DNA of 64,000 bases from an uncultured Paracoccaceae bacterium (GCA_947499715.1 CANMPL010000004.1:310001-374000); one strand, 5' to 3'; counted from the stretch's first letter, positions 8,962 through 19,656 are shown. Notes: a model not told the origin generated them from the sequence alone. A program made the numbers and translations.

Positions 8962-10211
8962 CCGCTTGCCTCACTAAAGGTGGGTTCGACGATCACGCCG
9001 TCGATGACAAATTCCTGACCCACGGTGATGATGTCGACGGTGTCAGGCAGGTCAGCGACCCAAACGCCCTCGGCGGTGTCACGGATCAGGGTCACTGGCA
9101 TGAATAGCGTGGCGTTGTTTTCTGAAACGGTGCGCACACCCAGCAATCCGTCATCGTTCAAGGTCAGTGCACTTTGAGGGATCAGATGGGCGGTGCGGTC
9201 ATCGGCGGCCACGACAATCTCAACGGTTTGGCCATCGCGGATCGAAAGGTCTGTGTTTGGCACTTCGACCTCGACCCGGAATGTGCGGGTGGTGTCATCG
9301 GCAGAGCGCGACAGGAAGGTGACGCGCCCGCTGACGGTATCCCCATTGTTGATCCGTGCCTGTGCGGTTGCACCGACTTCGACCTTATCGACATTCGCTT
9401 CTGGCACGAAACCAACCAGCTTAATCGGATCAAGTTGAATGATCGTCGCACAGGGGCTGCCCGGTTGCATGAGCGATCCAAGTTCGGCTGTGTCCGTCTC
9501 AAGCAGGCCCGCAAAGGGGGCGGTGATCGTCAATTGCTCAATCTGCCGTTCGGCGGCGGCAACAGCGGCTTCGGCCGCCTCAATCCCTGCGCGGGCAGAG
9601 GAAAGTGACGAATTGGCCCTTTGAATGCCAGCGGTTGCGGCTTCGACGACGGCTTCGGCGCTAACAAGACGCGTCTCTGATGCGAAACCGCCCTCGCTAA
9701 GTTTGCGCGCCGCATTGACGTTGATTTCGGCTTCTCTGACGCGGGCGTTTGCTTCGGCCAGCGCGGCTTGTGCTTCCGGCACGCGCCCTTTCGCTTCGGT
9801 CAGCCGTGCCTTGCTCTCGGCCAAGGATGCCTCTCGCGTGCCGGGGTCCAGGCGGCACATTTCGTCGCCTTCATTGACATAGGCGCCTTTGCGCAGTGGT
9901 TCTGAGATGACTTGCCCAGAGGTTTCCGCGGCAACGGTGACCTCACGTGCTGCCTCTGTCCGGCCCCGCAGGATTACCGCACTTTCGATTGTACGTGCCT
10001 CAGAAGCCAAAGCGACAACGCGCACGATGTCGGATGCATCTTCTGTTTCGGTTGCATCGGCCGCAACCTCTTTTGGCGCTTCGTCGGTCGCCTCAGGCGC
10101 AGCGGCAAGCGGCGTGTCGCGGGCAAATTGCAGCAATTGCTCTCTTTCGAACACCAGAAAATATAGTCCGGTCATGACCAGAATTGCGGTGATAATCGAC
10201 ACCAATCGCAT
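8958..10211 (-). CDS. RND efflux periplasmic adaptor subunit (HlyD/AcrA family)
   Basis: 417-residue membrane fusion protein. An N-terminal membrane anchor (RLVSIITAILVMTGLYFLVF) precedes an Ala/Glu-rich segment, then half-lipoyl motifs (GRTEAAREVTVAAETSGQV and LTITAPFAGLLETDTAELG) flanking a long Ala/Glu/Arg coiled coil, and a beta-barrel with FVPEANVDKVEVG. It would bridge the permease to an outer-membrane channel, which is not encoded here. It is the first gene of the two-gene operon; its promoter should lie in the 241-base region up to 10452. Confidence 0.92.
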   Translation of the reverse strand: MRLVSIITAILVMTGLYFLVFEREQLLQFARDTPLAAAPEATDEAPKEVAADATETEDASDIVRVVALASEARTIESAVILRGRTEAAREVTVAAETSGQVISEPLRKGAYVNEGDEMCRLDPGTREASLAESKARLTEAKGRVPEAQAALAEANARVREAEINVNAARKLSEGGFASETRLVSAEAVVEAATAGIQRANSSLSSARAGIEAAEAAVAAAERQIEQLTITAPFAGLLETDTAELGSLMQPGSPCATIIQLDPIKLVGFVPEANVDKVEVGATAQARINNGDTVSGRVTFLSRSADDTTRTFRVEVEVPNTDLSIRDGQTVEIVVAADDRTAHLIPQSALTLNDDGLLGVRTVSENNATLFMPVTLIRDTAEGVWVADLPDTVDIITVGQEFVIDGVIVEPTFSEASG

Positions 10212-10295
10212 AATATCGCCTTTTTGGGCTAGGACACCGCGTGTGGCAGCGCCGCTGACTTCTAAGTAGTTACGTTCTCAACACCGATCAGATCA

Positions 10296-10329
10296 CACTG
10301 AGTTAGTGCTAAACTGTTCGGTTCAGTTT
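10296..10329. promoter_or_regulatory. Two small inverted repeats in the RND/yfgM-like divergent region (possible operators)
   Basis: Within the 241-base gap between the divergent RND adaptor and yfgM-like genes are CACT-GAGTT-AGTG (10296-10308) and AAACTG-7-CAGTTT (10311-10329). Arms of 4-6 bases are short and could arise by chance, but both lie where a TetR-type repressor of the pump would be expected to bind. No regulator gene is adjacent. I did not find a convincing -35/-10 pair in this gap. Confidence 0.25.
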
Positions 10330-10452
10330 ATGCGTCGCACCTAAGTTCTGCAAGAGGGAAGGTCCTGCCGGGTCTTGGCAATCCCGGACGCTTCGCGATA
10401 TGAAGCGGCGAACCATGAATGCCGCGTGTCTGCGCGCCGAAAGGACAAGCCG

Positions 10453-11109
10453 TTGAGCGATAGTGACAGTTTCATCAATGAAGTGACCGAAGAGGTCCGC
10501 CGCGACCAGTTGTATGGCTACTTGCGCCGGTATGGGTGGATCGCTGTGGTCTGTATCATTGCTTTGGTCGGTGGTGCGGCGTGGAACGAATACAGCAAGG
10601 CACAGGCCACGGCCAAAGCGCAGGCCACAGGTGATGCACTTTTGGCGGCTTTGTCGCAAAACGATCCTGCATTCCGCATGGCTGCTGTCGAAGAAGTGCA
10701 AGCAGAAGGTGCAGCCAAGGCAGTCACAGCGCTGATTACGGCGGCAAGCCAGCAAGAGGGCGGGAACGTGCCCGCAGCGATGGAGACTCTGCAGGCATTG
10801 GCGACCAATGCCGATGTGCCCGCAATCTACAATGAGCTTGCCGGGTTCAAAGCAGCCATGTTGGATCCTGACCCTGCAGCACGACGCATTTCGCTTGAAG
10901 CAATGGCGCAGCCTGGGTTGCCCTTTGCGTTGTTGGCGCAAGAGCAGTTGGCCTATGCCGACTTGTCTGCAGGCAACACGGAAGCGGCGATTGCGCGATT
11001 GACCGCCATCGCCGAAGACGCCGCCGTCACGCGGGGCTTGCTTGTGAGGACGCAAACATTAATGGTGGCTCTGGGTGCAGAATTGCCCGAAAGCGCGATA
11101 GCGCAGTAA
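10453..11109 (+). CDS. YfgM-like ancillary envelope protein with TPR-like repeats
   Basis: 218 residues from a proposed TTG start. A short cytoplasmic head (SFINEVTEEVRRDQLYGYLRRYG) is followed by one transmembrane helix (WIAVVCIIALVGGAAW) and an Ala-rich helical periplasmic domain of TPR type. This matches YfgM, which in other bacteria associates with the SecYEG translocon and periplasmic chaperones. TTG at 10453 has AAAGGAC 8 bases upstream and gives the family N-terminus; an in-frame ATG at 10375 would add 26 atypical residues. It lies directly before bamB and der, the conserved yfgM-bamB-der order. Confidence 0.82.
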   Translation: MSDSDSFINEVTEEVRRDQLYGYLRRYGWIAVVCIIALVGGAAWNEYSKAQATAKAQATGDALLAALSQNDPAFRMAAVEEVQAEGAAKAVTALITAASQQEGGNVPAAMETLQALATNADVPAIYNELAGFKAAMLDPDPAARRISLEAMAQPGLPFALLAQEQLAYADLSAGNTEAAIARLTAIAEDAAVTRGLLVRTQTLMVALGAELPESAIAQ

Positions 11110-11130
11110 GACGCTAAAGGGGCTGATCAC

Positions 11131-12423
11131 GTGATTGCCAAGACTAAGTTTGCCGCCTGTTTCAGTCTCGTCTTTTTGGTCGCCTGTAGCGAACGAGATG
11201 TGATTTTGCCCGGCGCCCGCGAGGCGGTACGCCCCGGCGATGGTGTGAACACAAGCGCGCCGATTTCCCTGCCCGCTGCCCGCGCAAACGCCAATTGGAC
11301 CCATCGCAATGGAGAGGCCGATCATAAAATTAGCCACCCGGCGCTTGCTGGTCTGAACCAGATTTTTGCCGTCGACATCGGTGATGGTGACAGCCGTAGG
11401 GCACGGATAACGGCCGATCCGATCGTGGCGAACGGGGTCATCTATACCTTGGATGCGCGCGCAAGGGTGACGGCCACCGCGACATCGGGCGCGCCGGTTT
11501 GGGTCGCGGATGTGCAGCCCGGAAATGACAATCGCGCTGACGCCTCGGGTGGTGGCCTTGCTTATGGCGATGGTCGTGTTTTTGTAACGAGCGGCTATGG
11601 CGAAGTCACAGCGCTTGATGCCGCCAGCGGTGGCACGCTGTGGACCCAGGATTTGGATGCACCGGGCACATCTGCGCCGACCGTTCAGGGCGATCTGCTT
11701 TACGTCGTTGGCCGCGACAGCACCGCTTGGGCTATTGAAGTTAGCAATGGCCGCGTGCGTTGGCAAAAGACCGGCACGCCATCGGTGTCCGGATTCTCGG
11801 GTGGTGCTGGGCCTGCTGTTTCGGGAGATCTTGCAGTTCTTCCGTTTGATAGCGGCGAAGTTGTTGCGGCATTCCCGCAAGGTGGACTTCAGCGATGGTC
11901 GACTGTGATCTCGGGTGCGCGCGCCGGCGCGGCATCAGCTATTTTGACTGACATTGGAGGTGACCCGGTGATTGACGGCGGTCGCGTCTATGTTGGCAAC
12001 GCGACTGGCCGGACAGCGGCGATCGACGCGTTTTCCGGCGAACGGATCTGGACCGCAACCGAAGGGGCAGTCAGTCCGGTTTGGCCCGCTGGCGGGTCCG
12101 TCTTCCTGATCAACGATATCAGTCAGTTGGTGCGCCTGGATGCGGCCACCGGCGACTCGATTTGGCGCACTGAACTGCCCGCTTTTGAAGAGGGCGGATC
12201 GTTCCGTCAGCGCAGGTCCGTTTTTGCCAACTATGGTCCGGTTCTTGCCGGCGGGCGTTTGATTGTTGCTTCTTCGGATGGGCAGATTCGGGCCTTTGAC
12301 CCTCGGTCTGGCGCCTTGGTTGGCAATGCGGCACTGCCGGGAGGTGCGGCATCGCAGCCAGCTGTTGCGGGTGGTACGCTTTATGTTGTGACAAAGGCCG
12401 GGCAGTTGGTGGCTTTCCGTTAG
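11131..12423 (+). CDS. bamB: Outer membrane assembly lipoprotein BamB-like, PQQ-like beta-propeller
   Basis: 430 residues. The N-terminus has a lipoprotein signal peptide ending in LVAC, so Cys-20 is the probable lipidated residue. The rest is a run of PQQ-like propeller blades ([77 protein letters not shown]). BamB is the propeller subunit of the BAM complex that inserts outer-membrane proteins. The gene lies 21 bases after the YfgM-like gene and 47 bases before der, the usual order, which supports the assignment over a generic PQQ-repeat protein. Confidence 0.88.
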   Translation: MIAKTKFAACFSLVFLVACSERDVILPGAREAVRPGDGVNTSAPISLPAARANANWTHRNGEADHKISHPALAGLNQIFAVDIGDGDSRRARITADPIVANGVIYTLDARARVTATATSGAPVWVADVQPGNDNRADASGGGLAYGDGRVFVTSGYGEVTALDAASGGTLWTQDLDAPGTSAPTVQGDLLYVVGRDSTAWAIEVSNGRVRWQKTGTPSVSGFSGGAGPAVSGDLAVLPFDSGEVVAAFPQGGLQRWSTVISGARAGAASAILTDIGGDPVIDGGRVYVGNATGRTAAIDAFSGERIWTATEGAVSPVWPAGGSVFLINDISQLVRLDAATGDSIWRTELPAFEEGGSFRQRRSVFANYGPVLAGGRLIVASSDGQIRAFDPRSGALVGNAALPGGAASQPAVAGGTLYVVTKAGQLVAFR

Positions 12424-12470
12424 CGAACGGATGGTGTATCGCCCCGGCTCTGACATGCCGGAGAGCGCAG

Positions 12471-13919
12471 ATGACGTTTACACTTGCCATTGTGGGCCGC
12501 CCGAATGTGGGCAAGTCCACCCTGTTCAACCGATTGGTGGGCAAAAAACTTGCATTGGTTGATGACCAACCGGGCGTCACGCGCGATTTGCGCGAGGGTG
12601 CGGCCCGGCTTGGGGATCTGCGCTTCACTGTCATTGATTCCGCCGGTCTTGAAGAGGCGACCGACGACAGCCTTCAGGGTCGGATGCGGCGATTGACGGA
12701 ACGGGCCGTGGAAATGGCCGACGTTTGTCTGTTCATGATTGATGCGCGGGCGGGGGTATTGCCGGCGGATGAAATGTTCGCCGAAATTCTGCGCAAGAAA
12801 AATGCCAATGTCATCCTTGCGGCGAATAAGGCCGAAGGTAAAGCAGGCGAGGCGGGCTTTATCGAAGCCTATAGCCTTGGTCTGACGGAACCGATCCGGC
12901 TGTCCGCCGAGCACGGCGAGGGGCTGGACGAGTTGTATCATATGCTGATGCCACTGGCCGACAGTTTTGCCGATCGTGCCGCCGCGGACGCGCCGGAGAC
13001 GGACGTGGATGTTGGCGAAGACGATGAAGATGTCGCCCGTGTTCCCACGCAGGAAAAGCCTTTGCAGATCGCGGTTGTTGGCCGCCCGAATGCTGGCAAA
13101 TCGACACTGGTGAATAAGATCATCGGAGAAGAGCGTTTGCTGACCGGACCAGAGGCCGGGATCACGCGGGACGCAATCTCTGTCCAGACGGACTGGGACG
13201 GGGTGCCGATGCGGATTTTTGACACTGCCGGGATGCGCAAAAAGGCAAAGGTTCAGGAAAAGCTGGAAAAGCTTTCGGTCAGCGACGGGCTGCGTGCGGT
13301 CAAGTTTGCCGAGGTGGTTGTCGTTCTGTTGGATGTCGAAATCCCGTTTGAACAGCAGGACTTGCGGATCGCGGATTTGGCAGAGCGCGAGGGCCGCGCT
13401 GTCGTGATTGCGGTCAACAAGTGGGACACTGAAGACGAAAAGCAAGAAAAGCTCAAAAAGCTGAAACTGGAATTTGCGCGGATGTTGCCGCAGCTCAAAG
13501 GCGCGCCCTTGGTGACCGTTTCGGCCAAAACCGGCAAAGGTCTGGATCGTTTGCAGCAGGCGATCATGCGGGCGCATGATGTCTGGAATCGCCGCATCAC
13601 AACCGCGCAACTGAACCGCTGGCTGACCGGGATGCTAGAGCAGCACCCACCGCCCGCGCCGGGCGGCAAGCGGATCAAGATGCGGTATATGACGCAGGTC
13701 AAGACGCGGCCCCCCGGCTTTGTTGTGATGACGTCGTTCCCGGATCAGGTCCCTGCGTCTTATAGTCGTTATCTCGTCAACGGATTGCGCGAAGATTTTG
13801 ACATGCCGGGCACGCCGATCAGGCTGGTGCTGCGCGATCAGGGCGACAAGAACCCTTACAAGGGCAAGAAATCTTCGCAGCCATCGCGACTGTCAAAGCA
13901 CCTCAAGAAAGGCAGCTAG
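12471..13919 (+). CDS. der: Ribosome biogenesis GTPase Der (EngA)
   Basis: 482 residues with two tandem GTPase domains and a C-terminal KH-like domain. The first P-loop is GRPNVGKST (residues 8-16) and the second GRPNAGKST (about 205); each has a DxxG switch (DSAGLEE and DTAGMRKK) and an NKxD-type base motif (NKAEG in the first, NKWDT in the second). An acidic linker ([11 protein letters not shown]) joins the domains. Der acts in 50S subunit maturation. It is the last gene of the yfgM-like/bamB/der group and is followed by a possible terminator. Confidence 0.97.
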   Translation: MTFTLAIVGRPNVGKSTLFNRLVGKKLALVDDQPGVTRDLREGAARLGDLRFTVIDSAGLEEATDDSLQGRMRRLTERAVEMADVCLFMIDARAGVLPADEMFAEILRKKNANVILAANKAEGKAGEAGFIEAYSLGLTEPIRLSAEHGEGLDELYHMLMPLADSFADRAAADAPETDVDVGEDDEDVARVPTQEKPLQIAVVGRPNAGKSTLVNKIIGEERLLTGPEAGITRDAISVQTDWDGVPMRIFDTAGMRKKAKVQEKLEKLSVSDGLRAVKFAEVVVVLLDVEIPFEQQDLRIADLAEREGRAVVIAVNKWDTEDEKQEKLKKLKLEFARMLPQLKGAPLVTVSAKTGKGLDRLQQAIMRAHDVWNRRITTAQLNRWLTGMLEQHPPPAPGGKRIKMRYMTQVKTRPPGFVVMTSFPDQVPASYSRYLVNGLREDFDMPGTPIRLVLRDQGDKNPYKGKKSSQPSRLSKHLKKGS

Positions 13920-13969
13920 GCCACATAGGGTCGGGAGTTCCTGACTTGAAAGCATCTTCTTTAAGATCA

Positions 13970-13997
13970 AAAATCCCGCCATTGATAGCGGGGTTTT
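13970..13997 (+). terminator. Possible intrinsic terminator after der
   Basis: AAAATCCCGC, an 8-base loop and GCGGGGTTTT form a 10-bp stem (with one G-T pair) ending in four T. It lies 50 bases after der and ends 3 bases before the next ATG at 14001, so it may instead affect initiation of the DUF2235 gene. Confidence 0.45.
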
Positions 13998-14000
13998 GGT

Positions 14001-15176
14001 ATGAAGCGGATCGCAATTTTCTGCGATGGAACGTGGAACCGGCACGATTCTAAATCGCAAACGAATGTCGTGCGGATGGCGCGGGCCGTGAAACTGACCG
14101 CCGAAGATCAGACGTCGCAACAGGTCTTTTATTTCATGGGCGTTGGGTCGGGTCGCGGATCCAACGCCTTTGCACGGTTCACGGATCGCACGATGGGTGG
14201 CGCTTTGGGATGGGGCCTGATCCAGAACATTGAAGATGCCTATCGCAGTCTCGTATTTTCCTATGAGCCGGGTGATGAAATCTATATTTTTGGGTTTTCA
14301 CGCGGCGCATACACGGCGCGTTCGTTGGCCGGGTTGTTGCGGGCCGTTGGTATTTGCCCGCGCGAGAACGCCCACCGCATTCCCGAAGCTATCGAAGAAT
14401 ATCGACGCCCAAAACATGGGATACGGGATGCCAACCACCCGTCCAAGTTCATTTGGCGGGCGGAATTTGCGCCTGATACTGCCACAACACCTGAAGAACT
14501 GTCGTGGCGTCGTAAGTCTCGGCCCGGAAATCCCGTTTTGTTGGAAATCAAATATCTAGGCGTCTGGGACACCGTTGGCGCGATGGGCGTGCCGGGCTAC
14601 TGGATGACGGCACCGATGTTGAACAGCCGCCATCAATTCCACGACACCGAACTGTCCGAAACCGTTCTGTCAGCCCGTCACGCTGTGGCAATTGACGAAA
14701 CACGCAAGACATTTCCACCGACCCAATGGACGAACCTAGAGGCGTTGAACGCCAAAAAGCTTGGTCTGCCGACGGACATGCCGCTTGATCACGACACGAA
14801 ACCAAAGTGGGACTACCGAGAGGAATGGTTTCCTGGCGATCACGGGTCGATCGGCGGCGGTGGGGACCAACGCGGGTTGGCTGCCTACAGCTTTGACTGG
14901 GTTGCTGAGGGCGCGCAACTGGCAGGGTTGGATCTTCGGAGCGAAGTGCGCGCCCGCATTGAAAAGCAGCGCAATATTTTGGCCCCTCTGCAGGCAACTA
15001 GCCGCAAAAAACTGGCGGGTAAGCTATTGGCACTTAGCAGTAAGGATCGCGACGGGCCGCATGATCTGTGTTGCGTGGCAGATGCCACACAAATGCGGTT
15101 TGCAAAAAGCGCGGGCGACTATCAGCCGCGCGCGCTTCGCTGGGTCAAGGACCGGCTGCAAAAGCAACTTAGCTAG
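14001..15176 (+). CDS. DUF2235 alpha/beta-hydrolase domain protein (Tle1-like)
   Basis: 391 residues. It begins [16 protein letters not shown], the typical DUF2235 opening, and has the nucleophile motif [14 protein letters not shown] around residue 97. DUF2235 includes the Tle1 phospholipase effectors of type VI secretion, but most chromosomal members are uncharacterised. No signal peptide or transmembrane helix is visible, and there is no VgrG or immunity gene next to it, so an effector role is not supported by context. Its TAG overlaps the serS stop on the other strand in the shared bases CTAG. Confidence 0.85.
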   Translation: MKRIAIFCDGTWNRHDSKSQTNVVRMARAVKLTAEDQTSQQVFYFMGVGSGRGSNAFARFTDRTMGGALGWGLIQNIEDAYRSLVFSYEPGDEIYIFGFSRGAYTARSLAGLLRAVGICPRENAHRIPEAIEEYRRPKHGIRDANHPSKFIWRAEFAPDTATTPEELSWRRKSRPGNPVLLEIKYLGVWDTVGAMGVPGYWMTAPMLNSRHQFHDTELSETVLSARHAVAIDETRKTFPPTQWTNLEALNAKKLGLPTDMPLDHDTKPKWDYREEWFPGDHGSIGGGGDQRGLAAYSFDWVAEGAQLAGLDLRSEVRARIEKQRNILAPLQATSRKKLAGKLLALSSKDRDGPHDLCCVADATQMRFAKSAGDYQPRALRWVKDRLQKQLS

Positions 15177-16465
15177 ATCAGGGCGCCTTCGGACGTGATC
15201 CGTGTTTTGCCGCGCAGATAAGGATGCAAGACCTCTGGCAGATCGACCGATCCATCTTCTTGTTGGCCGTTTTCCAGCACGGCAATCAGCGCCCGCCCCA
15301 CTGCAAGGCCAGAGCCGTTGAGCGTATGAACAAACTGCGGTTTGCCGCCATCTGCAGGCTTGAAACGCGCATTCATGCGGCGTGCCTGATAGTCACCGGC
15401 GACTGAGACCGAGCTGATCTCTCGGTAAGTGTTTTGGCCCGGCAACCAGACTTCGATATCGTGGGTTTTGCGCATACCCGCACCAAGATCCCCGGTGCAA
15501 AGCACGACCGTCCGGAAGGCAAGCCCAAGTTTTTCAAGGATCTTTTCGGCGCAACCCGTCATGCGCTGATGTTCGGCATCAGAATTGTCGGGATGCGTGA
15601 TAGAAACCATTTCCACCTTTTCGAACTGGTGCTGGCGCAACATGCCAGAGGTGTCACGGCCCGCAGACCCTGCTTCAGAGCGAAAGCATTGCGTGTGAGC
15701 GACATAGCGGCGGGGTAGATAATCTTCGTCTACCGTCACGCCATTGACGATGTTGGTCAGTGTGACCTCAGCCGTTGGGATCAACCACCAACCATTAGTT
15801 GTTTGATAGCTGTCCTCGCCGAATTTTGGCAGTTGACCGGTGCCAACCATCATTTCTTCGCGCACCAGCACGGGCGTGATCGTTTCAGTCAGGCCGTGTT
15901 CTTCGACATGCACATCCAACATGAATTGCGCCAAGGCGCGATGCAGGCGCGCGACCGCGCCGGACAGCAGGACAAAGCGACTGCCCGACAGCTTGGCGGC
16001 TGTTTCAAAATCCATCCCGTCTTGGACGGCTGCAATTTCGTAGTGTTCCTTTGGGGTGAAACTGAAATTGCGCGGGCTGCCAATCCGGCGGACTTCCACG
16101 TTGTCGTCTTCGTCTGCGCCATCGGGCACGTCGTCATAGGGCAGGTTCGGGATCGCCAGCAGCAAATCATGCAGCTCTTGATCGTGGCCCTTTGCCGCCT
16201 CGTTCAATGCGGCGATCTCACCCTTCTTTTTGGCGACGAGCGCGCGCAACCGCTCAAACTCTGCCTCATCACCGCGGCCCTTTGCGGCGCCAACTTCCTT
16301 GGCGGCCTTGTTGGCTTCGGCCTGTGCATCTTCAGCCTTTTGGATGGCGGCGCGGCGTGCGGTGTCGATGGCTAGGATCTGGGATGACATCGCGTCCATC
16401 CCACGACGAGAGAGGGCGGCGTCAAATGCGCCGGGATTCTCGCGGATGGTTTTGATGTCATGCAT
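15173..16465 (-). CDS. serS: Seryl-tRNA synthetase
   Basis: 430 residues, the normal bacterial length. An N-terminal coiled-coil arm that binds the tRNA-Ser long arm is followed by a class II catalytic domain with motif 2 ([20 protein letters not shown]) and motif 3 ([18 protein letters not shown]). It charges tRNA-Ser with serine in the cytoplasm. AAAGGA lies 8 bases before the ATG at 16465. It is a single gene, convergent with the DUF2235 gene and divergent from yajC. Confidence 0.97.
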   Translation of the reverse strand: MHDIKTIRENPGAFDAALSRRGMDAMSSQILAIDTARRAAIQKAEDAQAEANKAAKEVGAAKGRGDEAEFERLRALVAKKKGEIAALNEAAKGHDQELHDLLLAIPNLPYDDVPDGADEDDNVEVRRIGSPRNFSFTPKEHYEIAAVQDGMDFETAAKLSGSRFVLLSGAVARLHRALAQFMLDVHVEEHGLTETITPVLVREEMMVGTGQLPKFGEDSYQTTNGWWLIPTAEVTLTNIVNGVTVDEDYLPRRYVAHTQCFRSEAGSAGRDTSGMLRQHQFEKVEMVSITHPDNSDAEHQRMTGCAEKILEKLGLAFRTVVLCTGDLGAGMRKTHDIEVWLPGQNTYREISSVSVAGDYQARRMNARFKPADGGKPQFVHTLNGSGLAVGRALIAVLENGQQEDGSVDLPEVLHPYLRGKTRITSEGALI

Positions 16466-16752
16466 CGGATCATTCCTTTGATTGATAATGTGCGGATCAT
16501 ATGCCCGATCCGTGCTGTCGGGAAAAGGGGGCAGGGGCGCTGTCGCCTAGAAATATGCCACATGCGAACCCGTCAAAGCCGTTTGGGGCTGGTGCGCCAC
16601 GATTGCTGTCTTATATGCGATGTAACGCAGCGCGGTGACTGGGCGGGTTTGCCCCGAACTGCGGTTGCCAATCAGGGGTGCGGCCCATAATGTGCCGCGA
16701 CTTTCGCGTGCGCAGCAGGGGCCGCCACGCCAGACCAGTAAAAGGGACGACC

Positions 16753-17034
16753 ATGCAGGGTATTGGCCAAATCATTCCACTTCTTCTGATCTTCGGGATT
16801 ATGTATTTCCTGCTGATCCGCCCACAGCAAAAAAAGCTGAAAGAGCATCAGGCAATGGTGGCGGCTCTGCGGCGCGGTGACCGTGTCATTACGCAAGGCG
16901 GCGTCGTTGGTAAGGTGACAAAAGTCAAAGATGACGACAACGAGATTGAGGTCGAAATTGCCAGCGGCGTGAACGTACGCGTTGTCCGTTCGACCATCGC
17001 GACGGTTTTGAACAAGACCGAGCCTGCCAAATAA
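16753..17034 (+). CDS. yajC: Preprotein translocase subunit YajC
   Basis: 93 residues with one N-terminal transmembrane helix (IGQIIPLLLIFGIMYFLLIRPQQKK) and a small cytoplasmic domain with GDRVITQGGVVGKV. YajC associates with SecDF in the inner membrane. ATG at 16753 has AAAGGGACG upstream; a longer in-frame start at 16678 lacks this. The 287-base gap upstream should hold its promoter and that of serS; I found nothing else there. The fused secDF follows 18 bases later. Confidence 0.95.
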   Translation: MQGIGQIIPLLLIFGIMYFLLIRPQQKKLKEHQAMVAALRRGDRVITQGGVVGKVTKVKDDDNEIEVEIASGVNVRVVRSTIATVLNKTEPAK

Positions 17035-17052
17035 GCCTGAAGGGCGCACCAC

Positions 17053-19656
17053 ATGCTGAATATCTCTCCGTTCCGGCAGGTCATGATTTGGCTGACGGTC
17101 GCCGTTGGTCTTCTTTTGGCGCTGCCCAACGGCTTTTATGAGCGTGTTGAGGCGCACAACGATGCGATTGCGACCGGCGTCGAAGACAATTCCTGGCCGT
17201 CGTTCTTGCCATCGGGGCTTGTGAACCTTGGCCTTGACCTGCGCGGTGGTGCGCATTTGCTGGCCGAGGTGCATGTTGAAGATGTGCATGCCGCAATTAT
17301 GCTCGCCACATGGCCAGAGGTGCGCGATGCGCTCGCCGCGGAACGCGATGTCGTTGGCTTTGTTCAGCGCGACGACACTGCACCAGAAGACGTTCTACGG
17401 GTCAGCATTTCAGAACCTGCGGGTATCGACCGCGCGTTGGAAATTGTGCGGGGGCTTGCACGGCCTGTGCAGTCCATCACCGGCGTCGGCACTACAGATA
17501 TTGTGGTCAGCAACGTCGGACCGTTGATCACGGTTCAACTGTCTGACGCCGAAAAACAAGCGCTCGACGGGCGCACGATGCAGCAATCGCTTGAAATCAT
17601 TCGCCGTCGTATTGATGAGGCAGGCACGCGAGAGCCTACGATTCAGCGCCAAGGCACGGACCGTGTGCTTGTGCAGGTGCCCGGCGTCGGCTCTGCGCAA
17701 GAGGTCAAGGACCTGATCGGACAAACGGCGCAATTGACGTTTCAGCCGGTCGTAAACCGCGCCAGCAGCGCCGATCAACCACCCGGACCCGGCAATGAGG
17801 TTTTGCCGTCACTGGATGAAGAGGGCGTGTTCTATATTCTTGAGCGGCAGCCTGTCGTCACGGGCGAAGAATTGGTCGATGCCCAGCCTGCGTTTGACCA
17901 AAATGGCCGTCCCGCTGTGAATTTCCGTTTTAATGTGTCGGGCGCGAGAAAATTTGGCGACTACACGCTTGAAAACATTGGGTCACCCTTTGCGATTGTT
18001 CTGGACGACACGGTCATCAGCGCACCAGTGATCCAAAGCCATATCTCTGGCGGATCCGGCATTATCACGGGCAATTTCACGGTCGAAGAATCGACCGAGC
18101 TGGCGATTGTGCTGCGCGCAGGCGCTTTGCCGGCAGAACTGACCTTCCTTGAAGAACGCACAATCGGCCCGGAACTGGGGCAGGACAGCATCGACGCCGG
18201 AACAATCGCGTGTATCGTCGCGGGTATTTCGGTTCTGCTCTATATGTTCGCAAGTTACGGTCGCTTTGGCCTTTTTGCCAATGTCGCGCTTGTCGTCAAT
18301 GTTGGGCTGATTTTTGGTCTGCTGTCGCTGATTGGGGCGACGCTGACACTGCCGGGCATCGCGGGGATCGTGCTGACCATCGGTATGGCGGTCGACGCGA
18401 ACGTGATCGTCTTCGAACGTATCCGCGAAGAGCTCAAGACAGCAAAAGGACCCGCCCGCGCGATCGAGCTTGGGTATGAAAAGGCCCTGTCGTCGATCAT
18501 TGACGCCAATACGACGACCTTCATCACGGCACTGATCCTTTATGTCATGGGGTCCGGCCCGGTGAAGGGTTTTGCCATCACGCTGGGCCTTGGCATCATT
18601 ACATCTGTCTTCACGGCATTGTTTGTTACACGGGCCATCATTGCGGTTTGGTTTGCGCGCAAGCGGCCCAAACAGATCATGGCGGGTCCGCGACTGAAAC
18701 TGGCGCCAGCAGAACCCAAATTCGATTTCTTCAGCCGCGTCCGGTTGTGGCTGGGCATCAGCGGGATTGCGATCATCATGGCGCTGGGATCCTTTGCGAT
18801 CCAAGGTCTGAACTATGGGATCGACTTTCAGGGCGGCACCTCGATCCGGACGGACGGCGAAGCCCCAGTTGATGCGGCGGCCTATCGTGCGGCGTTAGAG
18901 GTTTTGGAACTTGGCGACGTGTCGATCACCGAAGTTTTTGATCCGACTTTCGATGCCGATCAAAATGTTGCCATGGTCCGTATCCAAGCACAGGAAGGCG
19001 CAGAGGCTGTAACCTCTGATACGATCCTTGCGGTAGAGGCCGCGTTGCAAGGGGTCGACAGCACGATCAGCTTCACGTCCGTCGAGTCCGTCGGGCCAAA
19101 GGTATCGGGGGAATTGATCAAGACCGCCTTCATCGCGGTGGCCTTGGCCGTCGTGGCAATTCTTTTCTACATCTGGCTGCGATTTGAATGGCAGTTTGCG
19201 GTCGGCGCGGTCTTGGCGCTTGTCCACGATGTGGCCCTGACCATCGGCATCTTCTCAGAGTTTCAGATCAGGTTCGATCTGGCCATCGTGGCCGCCTTGC
19301 TGACGATTGTCGGCTATTCGATCAACGATACGGTGATCGTCTTTGACCGGGTGCGAGAAAACTTGCGGAAGTACAAGAAAAAGGACCTCAAAGAGGTTCT
19401 CAACATCTCGATCAACGAAACACTCAGCCGGACATTGATGACCTCGGGAACAACCTTGCTTGCATTGCTTGCGCTCTACACGCTTGGTGGCGACGTGATC
19501 AGAGGGTTTGTGTTTGCGATGATGTGGGGCGTTGTGATCGGTACCTATTCGTCGATCTTTGTGGCGACCGCGATCCTGCTGGTGCTTGGCGTCAAACGGG
19601 ACTGGTCGAAACAGGACCTTAACAAAGGAAACCGTTACGCGGACATTGATGCCTGA
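17053..19656 (+). CDS. secDF: Protein translocase SecDF, SecD and SecF fused in one polypeptide
   Basis: 867 residues in one uninterrupted frame. Residues 1 to about 535 form SecD: first helix, periplasmic P1 domain with LGLDLRGGAHLL, then five helices including GMAVDANVIVFERIREEL. A basic linker (ARKRPKQIMAGPRLKLAPAE) leads into SecF (about 550-867) with LNYGIDFQGGTSIR, SINDTVIVFDRVREN and TSGTTLLALLALY. SecDF uses proton flux to pull exported proteins across the inner membrane. Many Rhodobacterales carry secD and secF as two genes, so the fusion is notable. The next gene starts within its stop codon region. Confidence 0.95.
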   Translation: MLNISPFRQVMIWLTVAVGLLLALPNGFYERVEAHNDAIATGVEDNSWPSFLPSGLVNLGLDLRGGAHLLAEVHVEDVHAAIMLATWPEVRDALAAERDVVGFVQRDDTAPEDVLRVSISEPAGIDRALEIVRGLARPVQSITGVGTTDIVVSNVGPLITVQLSDAEKQALDGRTMQQSLEIIRRRIDEAGTREPTIQRQGTDRVLVQVPGVGSAQEVKDLIGQTAQLTFQPVVNRASSADQPPGPGNEVLPSLDEEGVFYILERQPVVTGEELVDAQPAFDQNGRPAVNFRFNVSGARKFGDYTLENIGSPFAIVLDDTVISAPVIQSHISGGSGIITGNFTVEESTELAIVLRAGALPAELTFLEERTIGPELGQDSIDAGTIACIVAGISVLLYMFASYGRFGLFANVALVVNVGLIFGLLSLIGATLTLPGIAGIVLTIGMAVDANVIVFERIREELKTAKGPARAIELGYEKALSSIIDANTTTFITALILYVMGSGPVKGFAITLGLGIITSVFTALFVTRAIIAVWFARKRPKQIMAGPRLKLAPAEPKFDFFSRVRLWLGISGIAIIMALGSFAIQGLNYGIDFQGGTSIRTDGEAPVDAAAYRAALEVLELGDVSITEVFDPTFDADQNVAMVRIQAQEGAEAVTSDTILAVEAALQGVDSTISFTSVESVGPKVSGELIKTAFIAVALAVVAILFYIWLRFEWQFAVGAVLALVHDVALTIGIFSEFQIRFDLAIVAALLTIVGYSINDTVIVFDRVRENLRKYKKKDLKEVLNISINETLSRTLMTSGTTLLALLALYTLGGDVIRGFVFAMMWGVVIGTYSSIFVATAILLVLGVKRDWSKQDLNKGNRYADIDA

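Noticed and set aside
12420-13610. 396-residue minus-strand frame
   Set aside because: It is the antisense shadow of der, whose GTPase motifs are certain.
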